A stretch of 64,000 nucleotides of DNA from Byssovorax sp. (GTDB lineage Bacteria; Myxococcota_A; Polyangia; Polyangiales; Polyangiaceae). The notes under the pieces were generated by a model. It worked only from the letters and a program-made list of their open reading frames with translations. It made no database searches and had not been told where the DNA came from. Below, piece by piece: positions 35,636 through 43,428 of this stretch (within the stretch, counting starts at the first letter, position 1; each line of letters begins with the position of its first letter). The translations under genes were made by a program, and so were the position numbers. The stretch lies in the NCBI GenBank assembly GCA_025362495.1, contig JANYGI010000092.1, positions 43,485 through 107,484 of the forward strand, read 5' to 3'.

Positions 35636-36298
35636 ATGGCCGCGCTCGCTCTCCTCGTCCGAGGCTCCCTTCGGAGTCACCCGCTCGCCGCTCGTTTCGC
35701 CGATGAGGTCCACCGGGTGCATCGTCGGTACGCGGCGGAGGTCGTCGCGCGGAATGGGCTCTGCCCGTTTCTTCGCGACGTAGACACCGGGTTTGGTCGC
35801 TTCTGCGTGATGCTCGACGACGAGCCCAGCGTCGACGGAGCGCTCGGCGCAGTGAACGACGCGGGCACGTCGGTCATCCACCTCGTGTACCCGCGCGCGC
35901 CGTACGCGGCGTCGCAGTTCGAGAAATTCTCGGGCAAGCTCGGCGAGGCGCTGAAAAAATCGCTGCGCGACCCGCCGGTGATGGCCACGTTCCACCCGGC
36001 GCTGCCGGGCGATGGGTCGAATCCATTTCGCCTCGTGGGCCTGCTGCGGCGCGCGCCCGATCCCTTCGTGCAGCTCATCCCCGAGGGCCTCCACCAGGGC
36101 GGGACGATGTTCGCCGGGGCGGCCGATCTCGAGGAGACCACCACCGGCGAAGAGCTCGATCCCGCGCAGGCGAACTTCGCCAAGATGCACGGCGGCGTGC
36201 TCGAGAAGCTCGTGGCGCTGATGAACGAGATCCGCGCCGATCGCGATCGCAGCTACGCGCCCTTCCTCGAGGCGTTCGCCGCCTCGACGCTGGCCTGA
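35636..36298 (+). CDS. DUF1415-like protein
   Basis: ATG at 35636 gives 220 residues. The pattern NGLCPFL near residue 40, MATFHPALP near 121 and RRAPDPFVQLIPE near 140 matches the DUF1415 layout (a cysteine-proline pair, then F-H-P, then a conserved R-x-P-x-P-x-x-x-L segment). The family is small and uncharacterised; some members sit in metabolic operons. The converging AarF gene ends two bases away. Function is not known. Confidence 0.75.
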   Translation: MAALALLVRGSLRSHPLAARFADEVHRVHRRYAAEVVARNGLCPFLRDVDTGFGRFCVMLDDEPSVDGALGAVNDAGTSVIHLVYPRAPYAASQFEKFSGKLGEALKKSLRDPPVMATFHPALPGDGSNPFRLVGLLRRAPDPFVQLIPEGLHQGGTMFAGAADLEETTTGEELDPAQANFAKMHGGVLEKLVALMNEIRADRDRSYAPFLEAFAASTLA

Positions 36299-36299
36299 G

Positions 36300-37724
36300 C
36301 TACGCGGCGGGCTTGCTCGCTTCGCGCTCGGCGCGGGCGGCGCGCTCGGCGATCAGCGGCATCACGTAGGGGAAGCCGGCCATGAGCGTGTCGAGCGTGG
36401 GATCGATCTGCGCGGTGAGCCAGAACATCACCACGCAGGCGCGCTCGACGTAGAACCAGTCCTCGGGGTACTCGACCGAGCGCATCAGCTCTTGCAGCTC
36501 GCCGCGCTCGACCTCGGGATCGGCGAGCTTCTCCAGGGCCTCGGGGCGCTGCCGCATCAGCGCGGCGGGGGTGCGATCCTGGATCTTCAGCAGCTTGCCG
36601 AAGTAGGCCTTCACCGTGCGCTCGAGCAGCGCGTCGTTGGCGCCCTCGGCGACGAAGCCCATGTCGCGAAAGCCCTTCAAAACAAGCGCATCTTCCTGCG
36701 TGAAGACGCCCTTCAGGATGTCGATCAGGCCGTCGACGAGCGAGTCTTTCGCCTCGGAGATGGCGCCGAAGTCGAGCACCACGATCTTGAATTTCCCGTC
36801 GCCGAGCGGCTGGATCAGGAAATTCCCCGGATGGGGATCGGCGTGGAAGAACCGATCGACGAAGAGCATCTTGTAGAACGACTGGATCAGCCGGACGGCG
36901 ACCTCGGTGCGCTTGATCCCCGCGGCCTCCATCTCCTCGATCTTGCTGATCTTGAAGCCTTCCATGAACGTCATCGTCAGGACGTCGCGGGTGGTCAGAT
37001 CCATGATCGGGGTCGGGAACGCCAGGCCCTCGTCGCCCTCGAAGTTCTCGCGCATGCGATCCATGCACGCGGCCTCGTGCAGGTAGTCCGTCTCGCGACG
37101 CAGCAGATCGACCAGCGACTCGTGCACGCGCTCGATCTTCGCGACGGGCACGAAGCGCTTGTAGACGGCGATGGCCCAGCCGAGGACGCGCATGTCGACG
37201 GCGATCACGCCCCGGATCCCCGGGTAGAGGAACTTCACCGCGACCTTGCGGCCGTCGTGGAGGTGCGCGACGTGGACCTGCCCGAGCGACGCGGCGGCGA
37301 GGGGCTCGCGATCGATGTCGCGAAAGATCTCGTCGGGGCCGCGGCCGAAGCTCTCGCGGAGGGCCGCCTCGAGCTGCGAGAACGGCTGCGCCGGCACCTG
37401 ATCTTGAAGCTGTTCGAGCTCCTTCGTGTACACGCGCGGGAGGAAGCCGCCCATGATCGAGAGCACCTGCCCGAGCTTGATGAACACGCCGCGGAGGCGG
37501 AGCATCGCGGTGAGCAGGCGGCGCGCGTTCCTGGCGTCGACGCGCTTGCGCCGGGCCTCGAGCCACGGCGGGAGCTTGCGCGTTTCGAAGCGGCGGGGGC
37601 CCTTCGGTGCGTCGGCCTCCCGCACCACCTCGCCGAACACCCGGCAGAGGCCGAGGTGCACGAGGTAGCTGAAGAAGATCACCCCGAAGGCGAACGACGA
37701 GCGGACGAGACGAACGAAGAGCAC
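36300..37724 (-). CDS. AarF/UbiB (ABC1) family atypical kinase
   Basis: The 474-residue protein begins with a hydrophobic segment (SFAFGVIFFSYLVHL). It carries the ABC1/UbiB signatures: FIKLGQVLS (the K-x-G-Q motif), AAASLGQVH (Ala-rich loop), VAVKFLYPG (lysine), VLTMTFMEGFKI, HADPHPGNF and VVLDFGAI. These proteins are ATPases needed for ubiquinone synthesis or lipid handling in many bacteria, including some that make other quinones. The substrate in this organism is not known. Confidence 0.87.
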   Translation of the reverse strand: MLFVRLVRSSFAFGVIFFSYLVHLGLCRVFGEVVREADAPKGPRRFETRKLPPWLEARRKRVDARNARRLLTAMLRLRGVFIKLGQVLSIMGGFLPRVYTKELEQLQDQVPAQPFSQLEAALRESFGRGPDEIFRDIDREPLAAASLGQVHVAHLHDGRKVAVKFLYPGIRGVIAVDMRVLGWAIAVYKRFVPVAKIERVHESLVDLLRRETDYLHEAACMDRMRENFEGDEGLAFPTPIMDLTTRDVLTMTFMEGFKISKIEEMEAAGIKRTEVAVRLIQSFYKMLFVDRFFHADPHPGNFLIQPLGDGKFKIVVLDFGAISEAKDSLVDGLIDILKGVFTQEDALVLKGFRDMGFVAEGANDALLERTVKAYFGKLLKIQDRTPAALMRQRPEALEKLADPEVERGELQELMRSVEYPEDWFYVERACVVMFWLTAQIDPTLDTLMAGFPYVMPLIAERAARAEREASKPAA

Positions 37725-37873
37725 GGATCGCGGATGGTAGCCTCCGCGCGCCGCGCGGGCGACCCATGGAAGAGCGAAGCCCTCGACAGGGCCGCCGGGA
37801 GCGCAGGAAACGCCGCCGGACGGCCGCTATCGAGGGCCTTCGAGGAGCAGGATCGCGCCTGCCCCGCCGAGGC

Positions 37874-38206
37874 TCACGCCACCGCGTCTTTGATCGACTT
37901 GATCGGGCGAGCGCGGACCGACTTGCTCGCCGGCTTCGCGGCGAACGTGGTCGGCTGCTTGGTGAACGGGTTCGTCCCCTGGCGCGCCTTGGTGGCGGGC
38001 TTCTTCACCACGCGGAACTTGGCGAAGCCGGGCATCGTGAAGATGCCGTTCTTGCGCAGCTCTTTGTAAGCGATGTCCGAGATCGCATCGAGGACGCTCT
38101 TGACCTGCTTGCGGTTCACGTCCCCCGCGGCCTCGACCACCGCGTTCACCAGGGCGCTCTTGCTGATCGAGCCGGCCTTCTTCGCGTCCGTTTTCTTTCC
38201 AGCCAT
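37874..38206 (-). CDS. HU-family DNA-binding protein
   Basis: The 110-residue product (GGAGGAG five bases before the ATG) has the HU/IHF fold: the helix start SISKSALVNAVVEAAG, DAISDIAYKELRKNGIFTMPGFAKFRV, and the DNA-binding arm KKPATKARQGTNPFTKQPTTF. It has a basic N-terminal extension (MAGKKTDAKK) and a basic C-terminal tail (ASKSVRARPIKSIK), so it is longer than E. coli HU (90 residues). It should bend and compact DNA. Whether it is a homodimer is unknown. Confidence 0.9.
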   Translation of the reverse strand: MAGKKTDAKKAGSISKSALVNAVVEAAGDVNRKQVKSVLDAISDIAYKELRKNGIFTMPGFAKFRVVKKPATKARQGTNPFTKQPTTFAAKPASKSVRARPIKSIKDAVA

Positions 38207-38580
38207 GATTTCTCCTCCAGGGCGAGCCTGTCGCGGGCGTCAAACAATCACAACGTGGCGCTCGAATCCAGACCAGAATCGACGTTCCGAGCGACAAAAA
38301 AGGCGTTTTCCGGGTGACGTCGCGCGATGCGAGCGCCGTGCGAGCCTGCGCAGACGGAGCAGAGATGCGCGGGATAGCCTTGTTTTTTCGAATGATTTTG
38401 GCGATGACGCCCGCGTCGTGCGCCCACCCGGCGTCGAATCTTCCACGCTCGGTGCGCACGGATCTGACCGGGAACGTCCGGGCATCGCGCGGCCAACGCT
38501 TGACGCACGGGCCGAGAAACGCGAGGCCCAGCGTCGCGTGAGTAGGCTCGCGCGCGCGATCTCGGTAACATCGTCGCGCC
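38207..38580. other. 374-bp divergent intergenic region
   Basis: No coding frame is supported here. It separates the minus-strand HU gene from the plus-strand gene at 38581 and must hold both promoters. It is less GC-rich than the flanking genes, with short AT runs at 38296-38310 and 38379-38400. The minus strand of the second run reads AAAACAAGGCT, and a similar motif occurs about the same distance upstream of the ECF sigma gene. No convincing -35/-10 pair can be assigned. Confidence 0.6.
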
Positions 38581-39513
38581 ATGATCCTGCGCCGTGCCCT
38601 CCCCGCCTTCGCCCTGGTCGTCCTCAGCGCCGGCGTCGCAGCCGCGGCTTCGCCGAAGGAAAAGGCCGAGGCCCGGACCCTCGTCAACGCGGCGAAGAAG
38701 GCGATGAAGGAGAAGCGCTTCGCCGACGCCGAGGGCGCGCTGCGACGCGCGGATGGCCTCGATTCCAGCCCGCAAACGAAGATCGATCTCGCCGGCGCGC
38801 TCGGCGCCGAGGGCAAGCTCGTCGAGGCCAGCCACGAGCTTCACGTCGTCACCGACGGCTCCGTCGCCTCGCCCGCGACGAAGCGCTTTCACGATCAAGC
38901 GAAGAAGGAGCTCGCGGCGATCGAGCCGCGGATCTCCTGGATCCAGATCGACGTCAGCGGCCCGCAGGCGGGCAGCGCGGCGACGACGATCGACGGCAAG
39001 GACATCGACGCGGCGAACGAGGTGCCGTTCAATCCCGGCGACCACGAGGTCGTCGTCAGCGCCGAAGGCTTCGTCGCGGTGACGCGCAAGGTGAGCCTGC
39101 GCGAGGGCGCGCACGAGCACGTTCATGTCGACCTCGCCCCGACCGAGAAGGCCCCTCCGCCGAAGGTCGCGGGCGGCTCGAAGGCCCCGGCGATCACCTT
39201 GTTCGCGCTCGGCGGCGCGGGCCTGCTCGTCGGCGGCGGCGCGGGGATCGCGGCGCTGCTGCAGGCGAAGGACGCCAAGGCGCAGTGCAACGGCAACACG
39301 TGCCCGGGGACGGCGCAGGCGGCCATCGATCGATCGAAGCTGAGCGGGACGATCTCCACCGTCGGCTTCATCGCGGGCGGCGCGCTCGTGGGCGCGGGGA
39401 TCGTCGCGATCGTCGCCTCGTCGAGCAGCAGCGCGCCCGCGCCGACGAAGGTGGGCGCGCACGTCACGCCGTGGATCGGCGTCGGATCGGCGGGCCTCGT
39501 CGGCACGTTCTGA
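38581..39513 (+). CDS. Exported TPR/PEGA-type membrane protein
   Basis: The 310-residue protein has a signal peptide (AGVAAAASP), one or two TPR-like helical pairs (residues about 25-105) and a PEGA-like beta domain (about 120-185: GSAATTIDGKDI, EVPFNPGDHEVVVSAEGF). Two hydrophobic segments follow (ITLFALGGAGLLVGGGAGIAAL and TVGFIAGGALVGAGIVAIV). This layout is common in Polyangiales-type genomes. It probably sits in the envelope as a structural or binding protein. No enzyme motif is seen. Confidence 0.77.
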   Translation: MILRRALPAFALVVLSAGVAAAASPKEKAEARTLVNAAKKAMKEKRFADAEGALRRADGLDSSPQTKIDLAGALGAEGKLVEASHELHVVTDGSVASPATKRFHDQAKKELAAIEPRISWIQIDVSGPQAGSAATTIDGKDIDAANEVPFNPGDHEVVVSAEGFVAVTRKVSLREGAHEHVHVDLAPTEKAPPPKVAGGSKAPAITLFALGGAGLLVGGGAGIAALLQAKDAKAQCNGNTCPGTAQAAIDRSKLSGTISTVGFIAGGALVGAGIVAIVASSSSSAPAPTKVGAHVTPWIGVGSAGLVGTF

Positions 39514-39534
39514 TCGCGACCGCGCGATCGAGCT

Positions 39535-40479
39535 TCAGGTCGTCGTGCCCCATTTGCGGCGCGACGAGATGCCGAGCACCGTGAGCGGGCGATCGGCCTC
39601 GGCGAAGGTGATCACGTCACCGAACGCGACATCGGCGACGCTCTCGGGCCCGTCGAAGAAGAGCTTGGCGTCGTGCATCTTGCTGCGGACGAGGAGCACG
39701 CTGCCGGGCGGGATCATCGCGTGGCGGAGCTGGTAGCGCTCGCCGTGCGGCGTGTACGGCTCGCGCACGACGAGCTGGAGCTGCTTCGACGTGAGAGGCA
39801 AGACGCGCCCGCCCGCCGAGCGCTGCGCCGCGGTGGATCCAGCGGCGGGGCCGATCCACATCCCGCTCGATTTCTGCTGCTCGGAGACCTCGCCTAGCTC
39901 GAGGATGTAGCGCGACGTCGCCGCCGGAGACGCGTGGCAGAAGAGCGCGTCGTTGAGCACGCGCCCCGCCACGATCACGCCGTTGAGCGTGACCTTCATC
40001 CGCGTGAGCACCGTGCGCCGCAGCGTGCCGCGCATCGCCGCGGTGATCGCGGCCTTCGCCTCGCCGCTCCGCGCGCCGCAGAAGAAGCCGACCGAGTGCG
40101 ACGGAGCGCTGTTGATCGCCAGGACGGGCACGTCGTCCACGTAGTGCGAGGCCGCGAGCAGCGTGCCGTCGCCGCCGACGGTGACGACGAGATCGAGGCC
40201 CGTCGACTGGAACGGCTCGCCCGCGCGGCGCGTGAAGACGATCTCGGCGTTGACCGACGCGAGCGCGTCCATCACCTCGCGCACCGTGCCCTCGTGGGCG
40301 TCGTGCGAGGCGCGCAGCGGCGCGACGGTGGCGTCGTGCTCCTCGACGAGGCGGCGCAGCTTGGGATCCTGGCGCTCTTCGATGTGGATCTGCCAGGCCG
40401 ATCGCTTGGCGACGACGCCGACGCGGGGGCCGCGAACCTTCGCGCCGTTCGCGGTCTTCGGGAGGCGGAGCGGGGCCAT
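39535..40479 (-). CDS. nadK: NAD kinase
   Basis: ATG at 40479 lies two bases after the upstream NUDIX stop and gives 314 residues. It phosphorylates NAD+ to NADP+. The diagnostic VVTVGGDGTLL is present near residue 96, followed by VLNDALFCHASPAATSRY in place of the usual N-E-x-x-I segment and the C-terminal PLTS block. The slightly atypical middle block puts it in the branch found in myxobacteria and plants, as far as I recall. It is probably co-transcribed with the NUDIX gene. Confidence 0.85.
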   Translation of the reverse strand: MAPLRLPKTANGAKVRGPRVGVVAKRSAWQIHIEERQDPKLRRLVEEHDATVAPLRASHDAHEGTVREVMDALASVNAEIVFTRRAGEPFQSTGLDLVVTVGGDGTLLAASHYVDDVPVLAINSAPSHSVGFFCGARSGEAKAAITAAMRGTLRRTVLTRMKVTLNGVIVAGRVLNDALFCHASPAATSRYILELGEVSEQQKSSGMWIGPAAGSTAAQRSAGGRVLPLTSKQLQLVVREPYTPHGERYQLRHAMIPPGSVLLVRSKMHDAKLFFDGPESVADVAFGDVITFAEADRPLTVLGISSRRKWGTTT

Positions 40480-40481
40480 GA

Positions 40482-41144
40482 TCAGATCTCCGCGAGGCGG
40501 CGGAGCGCGAGCTCCGTCTTCTCGTCCTCGATCACCCCGCGACGGCAGAGATCGATGGCCACGTCGAGCGGGACCGCGACGACGATCGCGCCTTCCTCCA
40601 GCGGCGATCCGTCCTCGGTCGGGAGGCCGACGGCGCGCGGATCGATCTCCACGTGAAAGAAGAAATGGCGCTCGCCGATGAGCGCGGGCGCGGGGAAGCT
40701 CGACGGCCCGAGCGGCCGCAGATCGGCGACGTCGATCGTCACGCCGACCTCTTCCTGGAGCTCGCGCGCGGCGGCGTTGCGCAGGCCTTCGGGGCTGCGT
40801 TCGTCGGGCTCGACGAGGCCCGCCGGCAGCTCCCAGAGGACGCCGAGCGTGGCGAGCTCGGGCACGGGCGAGTCGTCGCGCGAGCGCAGCGCCGCGGGCG
40901 GGCGCATCGAGGACCGCAGGTAGACCCAGCGCGTCCCGCTCGCGTCGCGGTAGTGCGCGGCCATCACCACCGCGTCGAGCCGGGCGCGATCGATGGTGTC
41001 GTATTCGAAGGGCGCGCTCTCGTGGCCGTCGTCGAAGCGGATCTTGAGGAGCCTCCGCTTCAGGCTCAAGAAGCCGGGTGGATCGCGCGAGAGGCGCTCG
41101 TCGACGACGACGACGGTGTGCTGGGGAAGCGCGGGCAGCTCCAT
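40482..41144 (-). CDS. NUDIX hydrolase (ADP-ribose pyrophosphatase-like)
   Basis: The 220-residue protein has the Nudix box near residues 108-134 (GLVEPDERSPEG followed by REL-EEVGV). There is a four-residue insertion between the first glycine and the acidic residue compared with the canonical G-x5-E-x7-REUxEExGU pattern. Fold and length suggest cleavage of ADP-ribose or a related nucleoside diphosphate. It sits two bases upstream of the NAD kinase, which fits a role in pyridine-nucleotide turnover, but the substrate is not proven. Confidence 0.82.
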   Translation of the reverse strand: MELPALPQHTVVVVDERLSRDPPGFLSLKRRLLKIRFDDGHESAPFEYDTIDRARLDAVVMAAHYRDASGTRWVYLRSSMRPPAALRSRDDSPVPELATLGVLWELPAGLVEPDERSPEGLRNAAARELQEEVGVTIDVADLRPLGPSSFPAPALIGERHFFFHVEIDPRAVGLPTEDGSPLEEGAIVVAVPLDVAIDLCRRGVIEDEKTELALRRLAEI

Positions 41145-41269
41145 CGGCGAGGCCGCAGCATAGCGGGCCGCGCGGGCGAGGGGCGAGCCTTTGGCGTGGA
41201 AATCCCTGTCGTTGGCGCGGGCCCTCGGAACGATTTCCCGATCGCGCCGGCCTGGAGTACGCTCGGCGC

Positions 41270-41899
41270 ATGCGCGCGAGCTTCGCCCTGTCTTCTCTCG
41301 TCGTGGCCGCGATGGCCCTCGGAAACGTGAGCGCCCTGGCCGAGGGAGCGAAGCCGGCCGCCGGAGCGAAGGAAGTCCGCCGGGACGCCGAGGGAAAGCG
41401 CGGGATAAGCCCCTACGCCGAGGCGATCGCCAGGGGCGAGGGCGCCTATGTGGCGCGCGACATCCCCGGCGCGATCACCGCCTTCCAGGACGCGATCAAG
41501 CTCGACACCGAGAAGATGCTCGGCTTCTTCCGCCTCGGCGAGGCCCAGCTCGAGGCCGGCAAGCCCGACGACGCCGACTCGACCTGGCAGACGGCCCTCG
41601 GCAAGAAGGGCACCGACGATCTCAACGCCAAGCTGCTCTTCGTCATCGCCGATCTCCGCGAGCGCCAGCACAAGTGGCAGGCCGCGAAGGACGCGTGGGC
41701 CTCGTACTCGGCCTTCCTCCAGAACCACACCAAGGTCGTCGGCTACCCGGCCACGGCGACGGAGCGGACCAAGCAGGCCGACCGCCGCATGAAGGACGAG
41801 GTCGACTACGGCGCCGTGAAAGATCGCATCGCGAAGCGCGAGCTGGAGCGGACGAAAGAGGCGGAAGAGAACGCCAAGAAGGACAAGCTCAACCGGTAG
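41270..41899 (+). CDS. Exported TPR-repeat protein
   Basis: ATG at 41270 gives 209 residues with a signal peptide (GNVSALAEG). Two TPR-like helix pairs (AYVARDIPGAITAFQDAIKLD, LGFFRLGEAQLEAGKPDDADSTWQ) and a third weaker one are followed by a charged helical tail (ELERTKEAEENAKKDK). It would be a periplasmic scaffold. The tail may be a coiled coil. The region after it contains a short hairpin. Confidence 0.77.
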   Translation: MRASFALSSLVVAAMALGNVSALAEGAKPAAGAKEVRRDAEGKRGISPYAEAIARGEGAYVARDIPGAITAFQDAIKLDTEKMLGFFRLGEAQLEAGKPDDADSTWQTALGKKGTDDLNAKLLFVIADLRERQHKWQAAKDAWASYSAFLQNHTKVVGYPATATERTKQADRRMKDEVDYGAVKDRIAKRELERTKEAEENAKKDKLNR

Positions 41900-41906
41900 C
41901 CTCGAT

Positions 41907-41919
41907 GGGGCTCCGCCCC
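41907..41919. repeat. Small GGGGC hairpin in a convergent gap
   Basis: A five-base stem (ggggc/gcccc) around tcc, eight bases after the TPR gene stop. The surrounding gctccgccccaaaccccg is a short palindrome type often repeated in high-GC genomes. Further on, 41963-41976 is a perfect 14-bp palindrome (ctcgtggccacgag). Together they may end transcription from both sides; there is no T tract. Confidence 0.4.
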
Positions 41920-42005
41920 AAACCCCGCTCCCGCTTCGCGCTCGCTCAGCAACGGAAGTCTTCTCGTGGCCACGAGGGTACGGCGTTGAACAGCGTCGAA
42001 CGACG

Positions 42006-42905
42006 TCAACGAGCGGGGACGGGGCCGGTCTCCGTCCAGCGGTAGAAGCCTTCGCCCGTCTTCTTGCCGAGGCGGCCGGCGCGGACCATCTGCCGCAGGA
42101 TGACCGGCGGGCGGAACTGCTCGCCCACTTCCTTGTGCAGGTGCTCGAGGATCGCGAGGCGCACGTCGAGGCCGACGAGGTCCGTCAGCTTGAGCGGGCC
42201 CATCGGGTGACGGTAGCCGAGCTCCATCGCGCGATCGATGTCGATGATCGAAGCCACGCCGGTCTCGAGCATGCGCATGGCTTCGGCGCCGATGGCGACG
42301 CCGAGGCGGCTCGTGGCGAAGCCGGGCATGTCGCGGACGACGATCGGCGTCTTGCCGAGGCGCTTGGCCACGCCGAGGCAGGTCGCCAGCGTGTCGTCGT
42401 CGGTGTCGAGGCTGCGCACGATCTCGAGCAGCTCCATCACCGGCGGCGGGTTGAAGAAATGGAGGCCGATGGTGCGCGGGCCGATGCCGAGGCGCTGGCC
42501 GATCTCGGTGATGGACAGGCTCGAGGTGTTCGACGCGAAGATGGCGTGCTCGGGGGCGAAGAGCTTCACCTTGGAGAGGATCTCGACCTTGAGGTTCATC
42601 ACCTCGGGGACGGCCTCGATCACGAGATCGACGCCCTCGGCCGCGCGGGCGAGATCCGGCGTGGCGACGAGCAGCCCGATCATCTCGCTGCGGGCCTCGT
42701 TGAGCATCTTGCCCTTGGAAACGAGGCGATCGGTGAGGTGCTTGACGGCCTCGACGGCCTTGTCGATGCGACCGCTGTCGACGTCGTGGAGGTGAGTGAC
42801 GTAGCCGGCGAGGGCCGAGATCTGGGCGATGCCCTGGCCCATCGTGCCGGTGCCGAGCACGAGGACGCGGCGGATCGGGTGCGAGGCGGCGAGATCGATC
42901 GTCAT
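42006..42905 (-). CDS. 3-hydroxyacyl-CoA (3-hydroxybutyryl-CoA) dehydrogenase
   Basis: The 299-residue protein has the N-terminal NAD(P)-binding Rossmann motif GTGTMGQGI, the catalytic block SNTSSLSITEI and GLHFFNPPPVM with the catalytic His, then the C-terminal helical domain (LGYRHPMGPLKLTDLVGLDV). This is the short form seen in 3-hydroxybutyryl-CoA dehydrogenases of butanoate or polyhydroxybutyrate pathways and beta-oxidation. The cofactor (NAD or NADP) is not decided. The next gene downstream on this strand ends at 41.3 kb in another direction, so it is transcribed alone or with the membrane protein upstream. Confidence 0.9.
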   Translation of the reverse strand: MTIDLAASHPIRRVLVLGTGTMGQGIAQISALAGYVTHLHDVDSGRIDKAVEAVKHLTDRLVSKGKMLNEARSEMIGLLVATPDLARAAEGVDLVIEAVPEVMNLKVEILSKVKLFAPEHAIFASNTSSLSITEIGQRLGIGPRTIGLHFFNPPPVMELLEIVRSLDTDDDTLATCLGVAKRLGKTPIVVRDMPGFATSRLGVAIGAEAMRMLETGVASIIDIDRAMELGYRHPMGPLKLTDLVGLDVRLAILEHLHKEVGEQFRPPVILRQMVRAGRLGKKTGEGFYRWTETGPVPAR

Positions 42906-42918
42906 GGCGGGCCTCGAC

Positions 42919-43341
42919 TCAGCGACCGGGCTGCGGCGCGGGCGGGGCGCCGCCCTGCTTGGCCTTCATGACGTCGATCTGCTTCTGCAGGGCACGGAGC
43001 TGATCGGGGGAGAGGCGACGGAGGGCGGCGTCGGCGCTCGCCGCGGCCGGCGAGGGAGCAGCGGCCATGGGCTGCGCGATGCGCTGCTGCTGCGGCGGGA
43101 TCGGCGGCGCGGCGAGGGCCTCGACGGCCGCGTGCTCCGGGGCGGGCGCGTCGGCTGCGGGCGTGGTGTCGCGCGTGGCGAGGAACGCGACCGCGGCCGT
43201 GACGAAGAGCACGATGCCGAGGACCGGGATCCATCCCGGGGTGCGCGGCTCGTCGGCGGGGAGCTCAGAGGTCGGCTCCCCGTCGAAGGCGTGGTCGTGA
43301 TCGGCGGCAGCGGCGTGGGTGTCGTGGGACCCGGAGCTCAT
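42919..43341 (-). CDS. Single-pass membrane protein, unknown function
   Basis: The 140-residue protein has a His/Asp-rich acidic N-terminus, one hydrophobic helix (about residues 36-55; WIPVLGIVLFVTAAVAFLA), a Pro/Ala-rich linker and a short helical end (LRRLSPDQLRALQKQIDVMKAKQ). It may be a small membrane-anchored adaptor. It stops 13 bp before the dehydrogenase start, so the two may be co-transcribed. No family is recognised. Confidence 0.65.
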   Translation of the reverse strand: MSSGSHDTHAAAADHDHAFDGEPTSELPADEPRTPGWIPVLGIVLFVTAAVAFLATRDTTPAADAPAPEHAAVEALAAPPIPPQQQRIAQPMAAAPSPAAASADAALRRLSPDQLRALQKQIDVMKAKQGGAPPAPQPGR

Positions 43342-43396
43342 GGCCGGGAGGATTGCCGCAGTTTCGCGGCGGAGTCGAGGGGGTTTGCCGAAGATG

Positions 43397-43420
43397 ACGG
43401 GGCGGCGAGCACCGCCCCGT
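43397..43420 (-). terminator. Hairpin ending the VIT/VWA gene
   Basis: A perfect nine-base stem (acggggcgg / ccgccccgt) around a six-base loop begins eight bases after the VIT/VWA stop codon on the minus strand. It lacks a long T run, which is common for high-GC genomes, so it may be an intrinsic terminator or an mRNA end. Confidence 0.6.
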
Positions 43421-43428
43421 GGCGACCC